Part shown: in pieces, positions 8,583 to 16,601 of the stretch
Layout of the letters: every line of letters starts with the position of its first letter
Position numbering within the stretch: position 1 is the stretch's first letter
From: Nitrospiraceae bacterium
GTDB lineage: Bacteria > Nitrospirota > Nitrospiria > Nitrospirales > UBA8639
Length of the DNA: 41,276 nucleotides
NCBI GenBank assembly: GCA_003523945.1
Contig: DOFS01000098.1
Location: 1 to 41,276 of the forward strand
Direction: 5' to 3'
Notes under the pieces: model-generated
Told to the model about the DNA's origin: nothing
Seen by the model: only the letters and a program-made list of their open reading frames with translations
Database searches by the model: none
Translations under genes and position numbers: made by a program

Positions 8583-8598
8583 CCAAGCGAGTGCTTGG
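8583..8598. terminator. Short hairpin between convergent genes
   Basis: CCAAGC at 8583-8588 and GCTTGG at 8593-8598 pair perfectly over a GAGT tetraloop, directly after the M48 protease stop. There is no T-run, so termination here is only a possibility. A second imperfect GC-rich pairing (GCCCCT with AGGGGGC, about 8609-8632) follows. Confidence 0.3.
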
Positions 8599-8631
8599 AA
8601 TCGGGATAGGCCCCTGAGGCCCATGAGGGGG

Positions 8632-8973
8632 CTAGACTTCGTCACGGCCATGAATGTGGGCAGGAGGATGCGTTGCCTCAATGGCGGTGAAGGGGTCCAG
8701 AATGGTATAACTGTGACTCGCACCCTTGGGAACGATCCAACTATCTCCCACATCCAACAGGATCGTTTGACCTTCGATTTGAAGTTCCGCCCGACCCTTG
8801 AGCACATATCCGATTGTTTCATAATCCCTGGCTGAGGAATGGGGAGATGGACCCACAGGCAAATCCTCCCACAATCGCATCGCCAGTCCGATCCCTGAGA
8901 CCAAATATTTTTGCCCCATCGGACCTCTGGGAGAATGCTGAGCCATGACTTTTTTAATACTGGTATCGACCAT
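8632..8973 (-). CDS. Cupin-domain protein
   Basis: A 113-residue single-domain cupin. The conserved barrel strands are visible: ETIGYVLKGRAELQIEGQ, then ILLDVGDSWIVPKGASHSYT with the second-motif PxGxxH. Metal-binding histidines of motif 1 are poorly kept (DYETIGYVLKG lacks the usual HxH pair), so a catalytic metal site is doubtful and a binding or regulatory role is possible. The start ATG at 8973 (MVDTSIKKV) has AGGAGG about 11 bases upstream. An upstream in-frame ATG at 9006 would add 11 residues but has no ribosome binding site and would cover the AGGAGG. It is divergent from hpnR. Function is not predictable. Confidence 0.8.
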   Translation of the reverse strand: MVDTSIKKVMAQHSPRGPMGQKYLVSGIGLAMRLWEDLPVGPSPHSSARDYETIGYVLKGRAELQIEGQTILLDVGDSWIVPKGASHSYTILDPFTAIEATHPPAHIHGRDEV

Positions 8974-9134
8974 ATCCGTACAAGCCTCCTCTGTTGATAT
9001 GTGCATGTTTCTTGGTTAAAGATACCTGCTTGAATCAATCGCACCTACTCTCTAAAACCCTGGGAGATCTCCGGTAAGCCATGCCATAAGCAATCGGAAG
9101 GTCGACCATTTATTTTCGCTTAAGGAGGTTCACC

Positions 9135-10679
9135 TTGAAAATTCTTGCCGTTCATCCCGGTCCCCTGATGTACACCAAAATTTTTCTGCGTTTGGAACCT
9201 TTGGGATTGGAACTGGTCGCAGGGGCAGCCAGGCAGGCCGGTCATGAAGTGCGGCTCATCGATTTGCAGGTGGAGACACACCAGGACTATTTCAGAATGT
9301 TGAAGGATTGGAGGCCCCAGGTCGTCGCGCTCTCCTGTAACTATTTGCCCAATGTCCCCGAGATCATTGATCTGGCGAAGATGACCAAGGCTTCGTTTGC
9401 GGGAATTTTTATCGTGGCCGGGGGACACAGTCTTTCCTTTGTCGCAAGAGAAGTCCTGGAGCATGCCGAGGGAGCCATTGATGCCATCGTAAAAGGGGAA
9501 GGCGAGCCGGCAATTGGACCACTCCTCACCGCGATCGAATATGACCGCTCGAAGGTGTGCCGGGTTCCCGGTGTGGTCACACGGGAAGCTGAGGGTCCCC
9601 CACCGGAATTTGTGAAGTCTCTGGATGCGGTAAGGCCTGCCCGGGATTTACTTCGCTACCGGCGCAAGTATTTTCTTGGCGTACTGGATCCATGTGCATC
9701 CATCGAATTAACTCGCGGATGCCCCTGGGATTGTTCCTTTTGCAGTGCATGGACATTTTATGGACGAAGCTATCGACCGATCAGTCCTGAGGTGGTTCTG
9801 GAAGACCTGGCTGCCATTCGTGAACCGGGAGTCTTTTTGGTTGACGATGTCGCCTTTATTCAGGCAGAGCACGGCATGGCCATTGGTGAAGCGATCGCTC
9901 GCCGGGGTATCAAAAAATCCTATTATCTTGAAACCCGTGGGGATGTCCTGTTGAGAAACAAAGAAGTCTTTCGCCTGTGGAAACGGCTCGGGATGGAATA
10001 TATGTTTATCGGGCTGGAGGCCATTGACCAGGAAGGATTGATCCAACATCGAAAACGCATTTCGCTTGGTAAAAACTTTGAAGCGTTGGAGTTTGCCCGG
10101 TCGCTGGGCATCACAGTGGCGATCAACATCATTGCTGACCCGACCTGGGATAGGGATCGGTTTGAAACCGTCCGACAATGGTGTCTCGAGGTTCCGGAAA
10201 TTGTCAACATCAGCGTCAATACGCCCTACCCCGGCACCGAAACCTGGCAGCAGGAAGCGGGGAGAATTCAGACGCGGGACTATCGGCTATACGACATCCA
10301 ACATTCGGTCCTCCCCACCACCTTGCCGTTGCCGGAATTTTATGAAGAGCTGGTCCAAACCCAACGAATCCTGAATCATAAACATCTGGGCTGGAGTGCC
10401 CTTAAAGGAACCATGCGAATCGCAGCCGGCCATCTACTGCGGGGACAGACCAATTTTGTCAAAATGCTGTGGAAATTTAACAGCGTTTATAATGCACAAT
10501 TGCAGATAGCGGATCATCAGCGCCCTGCCCAATATGAGCTGTCAATCCCTTCGTCTGACAAAACGCCACAGGGACAGAACCTGTTGTATATCCATCGAGG
10601 AAAAGGCCGCGCAGGCCGGGTCCTGGATAGGGCAACGGAAGATTTTGTGGATTCGACCAGGATGGGAGCCAGCATTTAA
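9135..10679 (+). CDS. hpnR: Hopanoid C-3 methylase (B12-binding radical SAM)
   Basis: A 514-residue protein matching HpnR, the radical SAM enzyme that adds a methyl group at C-3 of hopanoids. The N-terminal cobalamin-binding domain (residues 1-150) has KILAVHPGPLMYTKIFLRLE, LIDLQVE and the GGHS strand. The radical SAM domain holds the 4Fe-4S motif CPWDCSFC at Cys196, Cys200 and Cys203 within ELTRGCPWDCSFCSAWTFYG, followed by REPGVFLVDDVAF and YYLETRGDVLLRNKEVF. The C-terminal part (PYPGTETW, HLGWSALKG, HLLRGQTNF) is also HpnR-like. The start ATG at 9135 has AGGAGG about nine bases upstream. No other hopanoid gene is present in the window, so squalene-hopene cyclase must lie elsewhere. A strong terminator follows. 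3-methylhopanoids tune outer-membrane properties and stationary-phase survival in methanotrophs. Confidence 0.93.
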   Translation: MKILAVHPGPLMYTKIFLRLEPLGLELVAGAARQAGHEVRLIDLQVETHQDYFRMLKDWRPQVVALSCNYLPNVPEIIDLAKMTKASFAGIFIVAGGHSLSFVAREVLEHAEGAIDAIVKGEGEPAIGPLLTAIEYDRSKVCRVPGVVTREAEGPPPEFVKSLDAVRPARDLLRYRRKYFLGVLDPCASIELTRGCPWDCSFCSAWTFYGRSYRPISPEVVLEDLAAIREPGVFLVDDVAFIQAEHGMAIGEAIARRGIKKSYYLETRGDVLLRNKEVFRLWKRLGMEYMFIGLEAIDQEGLIQHRKRISLGKNFEALEFARSLGITVAINIIADPTWDRDRFETVRQWCLEVPEIVNISVNTPYPGTETWQQEAGRIQTRDYRLYDIQHSVLPTTLPLPEFYEELVQTQRILNHKHLGWSALKGTMRIAAGHLLRGQTNFVKMLWKFNSVYNAQLQIADHQRPAQYELSIPSSDKTPQGQNLLYIHRGKGRAGRVLDRATEDFVDSTRMGASI

Positions 10680-10734
10680 TTTCTCTCCTGAGGAAAGGGG
10701 GGAGGCTGGCTTCACTTTTCTTGAATGTCTTCAC

Positions 10735-10767
10735 AGAAAGAACCCGCAGGGCTTGCGGGTTCTTTCT
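10735..10767 (+). terminator. Strong hairpin terminator after hpnR
   Basis: AGAAAGAACCCGCA at 10735-10748 and TGCGGGTTCTTTCT at 10754-10767 form a perfect 14-bp stem over a 5-base loop, with the right arm pyrimidine-rich. It lies 55 bases after the hpnR stop and also faces the minus-strand PRC gene, so it may stop both transcripts. Confidence 0.85.
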
Positions 10768-10826
10768 GGACCTTCACCGATGCTCAAATATTTCTTTGTG
10801 TTTAACGGAGACCTCTCTTTTCGTTT

Positions 10827-11186
10827 CTAATTCCAGTAGGGATTATAGCCATAGTAATCATGAATACCCTGTCCCCAGGTGGCATCGGCAAAATCAGGCC
10901 AATTGTCCTTGTCGAATCCAGGAGCCTGTTCTAATTTTTCCTTGGGAACATTCAGGATGAACACCTCTTCCTCCTGCACCACCTGAAACGCCTCCCACGG
11001 GATCGCAAAGAGCTTATCTCCCATTCCTAGAAACCCGCCAAATGATAATACGGCATAGGCAATTCTCCCCTCCGATAAATCAATCATTAGGTCTTTGATT
11101 TCTCCAAGATCTTCCCTTGCCGAATTCTGGACTGCAGTACCGGTAATGGAACTCGATGAAAGAACCTGCCGAATTTTGGTAGTCAT
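10827..11186 (-). CDS. PRC-barrel domain protein
   Basis: A 119-residue soluble protein with one PRC-barrel domain. Residues 8-80 read SSSSITGTAVQNSAREDLGE, IKDLMIDLSEGRIAYAVLSF, GGFLGMGDKLFAIPWEAF. The C-terminal tail (PGFDKDNWPDFADATWGQGI, then DYYGYNPYWN) is aromatic and Asp-rich, a form common in bacterial PRC stress proteins. There is no signal peptide. TAAGGAGG stands just before the ATG at 11186. It is divergent from the large secreted PRC protein at 11394 and shares a 207-base promoter region with it, suggesting joint regulation. Exact function is unknown. Confidence 0.88.
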   Translation of the reverse strand: MTTKIRQVLSSSSITGTAVQNSAREDLGEIKDLMIDLSEGRIAYAVLSFGGFLGMGDKLFAIPWEAFQVVQEEEVFILNVPKEKLEQAPGFDKDNWPDFADATWGQGIHDYYGYNPYWN

Positions 11187-11297
11187 AAAACCTCCTTATG
11201 GAACATAAAGTAAATAAAGAAATCGTTCCATTGGATATAGCATGACCTCGATGTCGCACCGTACTGAGATAAACCCTTGAAAAAGCATTTGAAAAGG

Positions 11298-11313
11298 CCA
11301 GGGTTTTCTCCAG
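11298..11313 (+). promoter_or_regulatory. 16-base motif shared with the 18.05 kb promoter region
   Basis: CCAGGGTTTTCTCCAG occurs here and again at 18052-18067, in each case 80-100 bases before the start of a gene for a signal-peptide-bearing PRC protein or its relative. At 11272 an AACCCTTGAAA lies upstream of it. A related AACCCTTGAAA / CCAGGGTT pair is at 28860-28901. A shared operator or sigma-factor site is inferred only. Confidence 0.35.
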
Positions 11314-11393
11314 TTGCTCCGCGGCATAAATCATTTATCCTTTCGGAAGAGCCCACAATTCTTATTTTCACTAAGTGAAGGAGGTGCCACGTT

Positions 11394-12995
11394 ATGTACA
11401 CACGGAGCAAAATGGCCAAATCTTTTATCCTTGCCGGCATTCCATTGCTGACATTTCCCTTATTGGCCGAATCCGGCATGTCGCGCGACGGTTCAGATCG
11501 CATGGATTCAAGTCGGGCAAATGCCATGGAGCGAATCATTCAGGGGGAAGTCTCCAAAAAGAATGGCGACCAAATCACCCTCCGCGCGAGTAATGGGGAA
11601 CGCATCACATTTCGCATTAATGACGAAACCAATCAACTCTGTCCAAAAGGGATGGCTTCACAAACATCACAATCCCAAGCTTCGCCCATGGATAAAGGCT
11701 CATCATCCGGTCAGGGAACTTCCATGAATCAGGGGTCCTCGAGCCAACATTCCTCCAGCCAGAGTCCTTCTGATCAAGGAACCGGAGAAACTTCGAGTAG
11801 CAGCCTGTTCGGAAGTCAAAGCAGCCAGTTTTCCGGCCAAAATTCGTCCGGAATGCAAGCCAACTCTCAACAATCCCAAAACATGGGGTTTAAATTTGGA
11901 GAATGCAATTTCCAAAATGGGGAATTTGTCAAGGCAAAAGTGGATGAAAACGGAAATGCCACATTTGTGAGGTCCATGGGGGATAGCGAAGAATACTATG
12001 GAACAGGAGGAGTGGGCGGTGAGTATTTCGTCCTCCCTGCCGGACAACTTGGCGGATTGGACATTTCGGACAAGGATGCACATTACTCCGTAAAAACTTC
12101 CGATGATCAAGAAGTCGGTAATGTATACAAAGTTATGACGAATAACGATGGAGATCTCACCTATGCCATCGTCCGAAAAAAGGACGGACAATTATTTTCC
12201 GTTCCCTGGCAGGCGTTAGAAGGGGCAGGCAATAAATCGTTCAGGTTGAAAGTGACCCAAAACCAATTAAGCAACCTTCCGGTTTTGAATGAGGGAGAGG
12301 GTGCAGGAGCACACGTGCAAAAGCATTGGGACCTGACGCAACAAGAACGAAAAGAACTCGCAAAGTGGAACGAGCGCTTAGATGATTTTTACGAAACCCG
12401 TGACCGGTATTATGAGGACACGCCGACATTTGAAGGGAATCGAGAAGGGTATGACCGGTATGATCAACGCCGATCTCGCATGAGCCGTTCCGAAGATGAC
12501 CGACAACGTCATTACCAGGATCAAAATGCGGAAAACTATCAGACCAAACGTAACAGTTTCAGCCCTAGCGAATTCCCTCCACATGATCGTGCTTTTCAGT
12601 ATGAGGGGGCTGATCAACGACGTTCGTACGATCGCCAACGGTCTTATCAGGACCAAAACGCGGAGGACTTTCAGACCAAACGTAACAGATTCAGTCCTAC
12701 CGAATTTCCCCCGCACGATCGCGCCTTCCAATATGAAGGGGCTGATCGGCAACATTCCTACGATCGGAATCGGCCAGGCCGGTCGTCAGATGATTTCCGG
12801 AATCGTGGAGATCAACGGTCCATGTATTCCCAAAGTCGCGAGAGGCAGTATGACAATCGGGACAATAGGTCTAGCCGTTATGAATCCACCACGCGACCCA
12901 GTAAATATGATCCCCAAAGGGAAGGTGCCGACCGCTATCAAGCCCGACGCTCAGGGAACGGTTATGATTACCGACCTGACGAATATCGGCCATAA
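11394..12995 (+). CDS. Large secreted PRC-barrel protein with Ser/Gln-rich insertion and tandem repeat
   Basis: A 533-residue protein with a signal peptide (SKMAKSFILAGIPLLTFPLLAES). Residues 48-85 look like the start of a small OB/KOW-type beta domain (IIQGEVSKKNGDQITLRASN). A Ser/Gln/Met-rich low-complexity stretch fills residues 88-163, after which the beta domain seems to resume (GFKFGECNFQNGEFVKAKVD). A PRC-barrel domain is at about 222-300 (ISDKDAHYSVKTSDDQEVGN, TYAIVRKKDGQLFSVPWQAL). The C-terminal 170 residues are very rich in Arg, Asp, Tyr and Ser. They hold a tandem repeat of 44 residues (374-417 and 418-461; YQDQNAE, TKRN-FSP-EFPPHDRAFQYE). The start ATG at 11394 has GAAGGAGGT seven bases upstream. 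It should be periplasmic or on the cell surface. I cannot assign a function. Confidence 0.85.
   Translation: MYTRSKMAKSFILAGIPLLTFPLLAESGMSRDGSDRMDSSRANAMERIIQGEVSKKNGDQITLRASNGERITFRINDETNQLCPKGMASQTSQSQASPMDKGSSSGQGTSMNQGSSSQHSSSQSPSDQGTGETSSSSLFGSQSSQFSGQNSSGMQANSQQSQNMGFKFGECNFQNGEFVKAKVDENGNATFVRSMGDSEEYYGTGGVGGEYFVLPAGQLGGLDISDKDAHYSVKTSDDQEVGNVYKVMTNNDGDLTYAIVRKKDGQLFSVPWQALEGAGNKSFRLKVTQNQLSNLPVLNEGEGAGAHVQKHWDLTQQERKELAKWNERLDDFYETRDRYYEDTPTFEGNREGYDRYDQRRSRMSRSEDDRQRHYQDQNAENYQTKRNSFSPSEFPPHDRAFQYEGADQRRSYDRQRSYQDQNAEDFQTKRNRFSPTEFPPHDRAFQYEGADRQHSYDRNRPGRSSDDFRNRGDQRSMYSQSRERQYDNRDNRSSRYESTTRPSKYDPQREGADRYQARRSGNGYDYRPDEYRP
12513..12776 (+). repeat. Tandem duplication of 132 bp inside the secreted PRC gene
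   Basis: Positions 12513-12644 and 12645-12776 encode two near-identical 44-residue units in frame. Shared cores are YQDQNAE, TKRN, FSP, EFPPHDRAFQYEGAD and SYDR. The copies differ at several codons, so the duplication is not the most recent event. Confidence 0.85.
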
Positions 12996-13007
12996 TAAAT
13001 GCGTCAA

Positions 13008-13032
13008 CCCCTGGGCCCACATGGCCCAGGGG
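13008..13032 (+). terminator. GC-rich hairpin after the secreted PRC gene
   Basis: CCCCTGGGCC at 13008-13017 pairs perfectly with GGCCCAGGGG at 13023-13032 over a 5-base loop, 12 bases after the stop. There is no T-run, so it may only partly end transcription and may leave read-through into the small gene 53 bases beyond. Confidence 0.55.
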
Positions 13033-13084
13033 TACAAACCATAAGTCGTGACTGTGGCAAAAATTAATTATAAGGAGAAGCAAA

Positions 13085-13441
13085 ATGGGAACATTTTCAG
13101 CAATGGTGGGACTTTCAATCTTCCTTGGTTTTACCAGTGTCTCAGTGTTTGCAGAACAAACAGAGACGAACAGCCAGCAGCACAACCAATCCAATAGTCC
13201 GGCTGTGGGGGGTAGCCATGACAAGGGATCCGCCATAGACTCCAAGAGTCCGTCTGGCCATAACACGGAACCCACGGAATCGGAGGAACAAAAGGCGGCT
13301 CGTCCGGGTGGAGTGGGCGAAGAAGGGGAAACCTCTATGTTTGGGAGTCCAAGCACCGTGCCTCCAAGCGGCAGGTCATCCGGCTATACGGGTGCCGATA
13401 AAGATGCAGAAAAGATGAAACAACATCAGCAAGGGATGTGA
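13085..13441 (+). CDS. Small secreted hydrophilic protein
   Basis: A 118-residue protein with a signal peptide (hydrophobic core about residues 4-22, predicted cut near VFA-EQ). The mature part is disordered, rich in Ser, Gly, Glu, Gln and Asn, without cysteine. The ATG at 13085 has AAGGAG eight bases upstream. It lies 89 bases after the large PRC protein with a hairpin between, so read-through co-expression is plausible. I do not recognise the family. Confidence 0.75.
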   Translation: MGTFSAMVGLSIFLGFTSVSVFAEQTETNSQQHNQSNSPAVGGSHDKGSAIDSKSPSGHNTEPTESEEQKAARPGGVGEEGETSMFGSPSTVPPSGRSSGYTGADKDAEKMKQHQQGM

Positions 13442-13442
13442 G

Positions 13443-13479
13443 AGTGATTTTCGAAGAACCATCTCTTGGGAAAATCACT
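13443..13479 (+). terminator. Hairpin just after the secreted protein stop
   Basis: AGTGATTTTC (13443-13452) pairs perfectly with GAAAATCACT (13470-13479) over a 17-base loop. It overlaps the end region of the preceding gene and is well placed to stop its transcript or protect its 3' end. No long T-run follows. Confidence 0.5.
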
Positions 13480-13509
13480 AGAAGGATTAGGTTTGCCGTC
13501 TAGTGAGGG

Positions 13510-13555
13510 GTAGAAGCCGATCGGACGAGGGGGAGATCGAACGATCGGCCTCTAC
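13510..13555. repeat. Long hairpin, 14-bp stem with one mismatch
   Basis: GTAGA (13510-13514) pairs with TCTAC (13551-13555). After one mismatch, GCCGATCG (13516-13523) pairs with CGATCGGC (13542-13549), leaving an 18-base loop. It lies 31 bases after the previous hairpin in gene-free DNA. It could be a second terminator or part of a small RNA. Confidence 0.5.
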
Positions 13556-14015
13556 TACATTTTCCTGCTCCAATCCTTTTCAATGCGCGTGCGGATCAAA
13601 CGTCAAGTCTCTCGTCTAATTTTTCTTTTCTAAACGCCTCACCTTCACCTCCTCACAGACCTTAGGGATTAAGCCTCTTTTCACGCATGACTCTTGACGG
13701 ATGTTAAACGCTCCGTCATCCGCCCAGCCGGTCAGTGGGGGGTTCGGTTCGAAAACAATGCAGGAGACTCCCGGTACTACATGATGGAATTACCGAAGGT
13801 AGGAAGGGGATCTAGCCAAAACGAAAACAAGAGAGATCCCCGATTGAAACATGTCGGGAAGAGGGTATTGACGGCTTCAGGAACTCGTTTCGACATACTC
13901 CTGAGTCCGGAATCCTGACTTGATATGTATACGCTTCACATCTCACCAACAATACAACCGCTGAAAGCAGAATCAACACTGTAAGGAAGAATAGAGCTGG
14001 AATCCCGCCATCCGA

Positions 14016-14591
14016 TTAGGGAAATCCGGTCTTCTCGGGCTTGTCCTGTATTGTGGGACAAGAATGCGGCATAGCTAGATTGATCCCAACGGCAATCATT
14101 ATAACCAACAGGATCCACACCCATCCAGGAATCCCTATCACTTCAGAAAGTGTGATTTTTCCCCAATCTCCGTAATCACGGATAATAGGTAACCACATTG
14201 GATACATCCACACAAAGATTCCGGCGCCCGCCAGCATGCCGGCAACCCCGACCATGGCATCCTTCCGCCCTTCTCCACACGCCGCCACCCCGGTACCAGG
14301 ACAATATCCGAAAATCGCGATCCCGATTCCAAAAAATATTCCTCCGAGAAGGACTCCTCCCCACAACATCGGTTTAATATGCAGATTGGCCATTTCTAAT
14401 GCGACCAGGGCATACACTCCTATCGCGCCAACGCCAATGGCCGTGAGCATGATTTTCAGAACCGTCCAGTCCTTCAGCAGGAGTTGACCCAGAATAACCT
14501 GATATTTGGCTACACGCCCCTTCTGAAGGAGAAAGCCGAATACGATTCCGGTCGCCAATCCTAAAACGAGACGATCAGGAGATTCAAACAT
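14016..14591 (-). CDS. YeeE/YedE-family half-transporter (PmpB-like, DUF6691)
   Basis: A 191-residue membrane protein with five or so hydrophobic segments. It carries the conserved GYCPGTGVAACGEGRKDA motif (Cys in a membrane-embedded loop), typical of the second half of the split YeeE/YedE sulfur transporters. The fused E. coli form (TsuA) moves thiosulfate, and the split forms are proposed to carry sulfur-containing ions. The ATG at 14591 lies inside the last codons of the upstream gene, with an 8-base overlap (ATG within CATGTTTGA). This suggests translational coupling of the two halves. An upstream in-frame start (14612) lies further inside that gene and is less likely. It is the last gene of the four-gene sulfur operon. 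Confidence 0.87.
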   Translation of the reverse strand: MFESPDRLVLGLATGIVFGFLLQKGRVAKYQVILGQLLLKDWTVLKIMLTAIGVGAIGVYALVALEMANLHIKPMLWGGVLLGGIFFGIGIAIFGYCPGTGVAACGEGRKDAMVGVAGMLAGAGIFVWMYPMWLPIIRDYGDWGKITLSEVIGIPGWVWILLVIMIAVGINLAMPHSCPTIQDKPEKTGFP

Positions 14592-15120
14592 GACTTCTTC
14601 CCTTTTTCCCAAACAGAAAGAAAGCCGTTAACGCCGAAACGGAGAAGATTACCAGGACAAAAATCCAACTTGACACGGCCAGTTGCAGAGTACCGCTGAT
14701 CCCGTGCCCGCTCGTACAACCTTTGGCAAGACGCGCGCCGATCATCATCAAGGCTCCTCCCAGAAATGCACCCGTCAATCGTATCGGGATGCTGGGCCCA
14801 AACCGCCATTTCCAAAGCTCGGAAACGACTTCTTGGGTATGGTCGCCGGAAAGATAGGCGCTCCAGGCTGCCCCCACCAGCACACCAATGACCAACATCC
14901 ATTCCCATCCGATGACCGGAGTATTTTCCGGATTCTGATAATAGGCATGATTTTGAATAATGTCCGGGACACCTGCTTGGATAACGAGCGCTGCCGAATG
15001 CTCGAAAGGAGTGGTAATGCCAATGGGGTGATCGGCCGTGGCGAAGGCAAACCAGCTTAATATGCCGATACCGGCACCAACGACGTACGGTGACCAGGCC
15101 TTTTGCAGGAAAACGTTCAT
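14584..15120 (-). CDS. YeeE/YedE-family half-transporter (PmpA-like)
   Basis: A 178-residue membrane protein with the family motif GARLAKGCTSGHGISG near residues 128-143, where the cysteine is the conserved thiol-handling residue. Four membrane segments are visible (about residues 10-28, 72-90, 112-130 and 150-170). It forms the first half of the split YeeE/YedE transporter, with the PmpB-like gene directly downstream. Start at the ATG at 15120 with a weak ribosome binding site. The gap from the upstream MBL-rhodanese gene is 42 bases. It likely imports or exports a sulfane-sulfur species for the upstream enzyme. That link is inferred from context. Confidence 0.88.
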   Translation of the reverse strand: MNVFLQKAWSPYVVGAGIGILSWFAFATADHPIGITTPFEHSAALVIQAGVPDIIQNHAYYQNPENTPVIGWEWMLVIGVLVGAAWSAYLSGDHTQEVVSELWKWRFGPSIPIRLTGAFLGGALMMIGARLAKGCTSGHGISGTLQLAVSSWIFVLVIFSVSALTAFFLFGKKGRSHV

Positions 15121-15162
15121 GTGTTTGGTTTTACAGTGACCCCTCAGGTCCTGAATGAACGG

Positions 15163-16557
15163 TTAGTCCTTAACAATCGGGAATGAGGCCTCCTTCCACG
15201 CACTCATTCCTCCTAACACATTGACGATATTCCTGTATCCATGATGTTGGAGAAAACTGGCAAGAACTGACGAACGGTATCCACTTCCACAGATGACGGC
15301 GATCTGCCGGTTTTTCCCTATCTCGTGGATACGTTTTGGAAGTTCACTTCCCGTGATGAAGCGGGCGTTCTGAATATGACCGGCACCCCATTCGCCAGGC
15401 TGCCGTACGTCTAATACCTCCAGGTCAGAATCCTTTTGGAGGTGCTGCTGAAGATCCCACACGGACCATTGCGGCAACATGTGAAGGGGTTTGGCTGCGG
15501 TGCGCCAGGCAAACATGCCTCCAGCTAACCAACCTGCCGGTGGGGGATACCCCACCCGGAGGAGCTGCCAGGTGACTTCCCAGAGATCATCCGGTTTATC
15601 CAGGACCAATAACACGGAAGAATCCTCCGGGATGACCGTTCCAGCCCAAGTGGCAAACGAAGAACCCAGCCCGACATTTAAGGCATCGGGGATATGGGCT
15701 GTGAACGCTTCGGCTTGGCGGCAATCAACGATGATCGCACCCTCCTGATGTTGTCGGTCAAATTGATTGGGCGTCAAGGCAGGCGGTTCGGGAAGTGAGC
15801 CCAGAATGGGAGGTCCTTCAGTATTAATTTTCCGCATTCTGGGCCAATAGGGAGGAACACCAGGGAGATGTTTCAAGTCGAGACACTGTTTGACAAAGTG
15901 ATCTTTGTGATCCAGTTTGGCGAGCACTGGATTCATCCGGCGTTCATATCCAATCGTCGTGGAGAGCCTGCTCCCGATATTCCCCCCACACAGGGAGCCG
16001 CTCACATGGGTTGGGTAGACTTCCACAAAATCAGGAAGTGTGAGAATTTTTTCCTGAAGCATGCGGCACATGACTTCGGCATGTCGTGAGGCTTCCTCCG
16101 GTCCTCCCAAAAGATCCGGCCTTGCCACATCTCCCACCAGCAAGGCTCCTCCCGATAATAGCAACACCGGATCCTCGCCTCGGGAGCGGTCGGTTACCAA
16201 TACACTAATATGTTCAGGGGTGTGCCCAGGCGTGTGGAGAATTTGAAACTCAACCTCGCCCATGCTTAACCGTTCTCCATCGGCCATAGGACGCGCCTCA
16301 TACCCGAGTGCGGCATGTTGACCCGCCAGACATTGTACGTTAATACGGTCGGCCAACTCACAGATTCCTGTGACATAGTCATTATGCTGGTGTGTTTCCA
16401 GGGCATACGCGATGCTCATCCCCTGGTGACGGGCTTCCTCAAGGTACGGATTGATATCCCGGCGAATATCCAGAACGAAGGCTTCGCCGGTTTCTTCCGA
16501 ACCGATGAAATAGGAGGCATGCCCCAGACTGTCCAAATGAAATTGTTTGATAATCAT
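15163..16557 (-). CDS. MBL-fold persulfide dioxygenase-like protein with two rhodanese domains
   Basis: A 464-residue protein. The N-terminal metallo-beta-lactamase domain (about 1-200) has ETHQHND at 54-60 with Tyr61 in place of the last His of HxHxDH, a variant I recall from this fusion family. Further metal ligands are LHTPGHTPEH (His112), GDVARPD (Asp143) and YPTHVSGS (His184). Two rhodanese-like domains follow: about 265-355 without an active cysteine (VDCRQAEAFTAHIPDALNVG) and about 365-460 with the loop CGSGYRS (Cys423). This is the ETHE1/BLH type thought to oxidise glutathione persulfide to sulfite and move sulfane sulfur. It is cytoplasmic, with operon partners of membrane sulfur transporters and DUF2892. 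The ATG at 16557 has no clear ribosome binding site. Substrate is inferred, not shown. Confidence 0.9.
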   Translation of the reverse strand: MIIKQFHLDSLGHASYFIGSEETGEAFVLDIRRDINPYLEEARHQGMSIAYALETHQHNDYVTGICELADRINVQCLAGQHAALGYEARPMADGERLSMGEVEFQILHTPGHTPEHISVLVTDRSRGEDPVLLLSGGALLVGDVARPDLLGGPEEASRHAEVMCRMLQEKILTLPDFVEVYPTHVSGSLCGGNIGSRLSTTIGYERRMNPVLAKLDHKDHFVKQCLDLKHLPGVPPYWPRMRKINTEGPPILGSLPEPPALTPNQFDRQHQEGAIIVDCRQAEAFTAHIPDALNVGLGSSFATWAGTVIPEDSSVLLVLDKPDDLWEVTWQLLRVGYPPPAGWLAGGMFAWRTAAKPLHMLPQWSVWDLQQHLQKDSDLEVLDVRQPGEWGAGHIQNARFITGSELPKRIHEIGKNRQIAVICGSGYRSSVLASFLQHHGYRNIVNVLGGMSAWKEASFPIVKD

Positions 16558-16601
16558 GGCATGATTTTTCGCATCAGGGTTATGAGAAAATATGTCATTT
16601 C

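Larger units (their letters stand above)
13442..14015. other. Gene-free 574 bases with a pair of hairpins
   Basis: Two strong hairpins sit at the left end and are listed separately. To their right is a T/C-rich stretch (about 13618-13630) and then no structure I can name. A 74-residue frame at 13694-13918 starts with TTG and has no ribosome binding site or recognisable sequence. On the right lies the 3' end of the sulfur operon on the minus strand (stop at 14016), for which I find no clear terminator. Confidence 0.5.

Noticed and set aside
8487..9044. 185-residue minus-strand frame over the cupin gene
   Set aside because: The cupin frame has clear domain motifs; this one has none.
12513..12776. 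CRISPR-like reading of the two 132-bp repeat copies
   Set aside because: Only two adjacent long copies without spacers, in frame within a gene; it is a coding tandem duplication.
12496..13044. 182-residue plus-strand frame over the repeat part of the secreted PRC gene
   Set aside because: A shadow produced by Arg/Asp-rich repeat codons.
13694..13918. 74-residue frame in the gene-free region
   Set aside because: TTG start, no ribosome binding site and no known motif.
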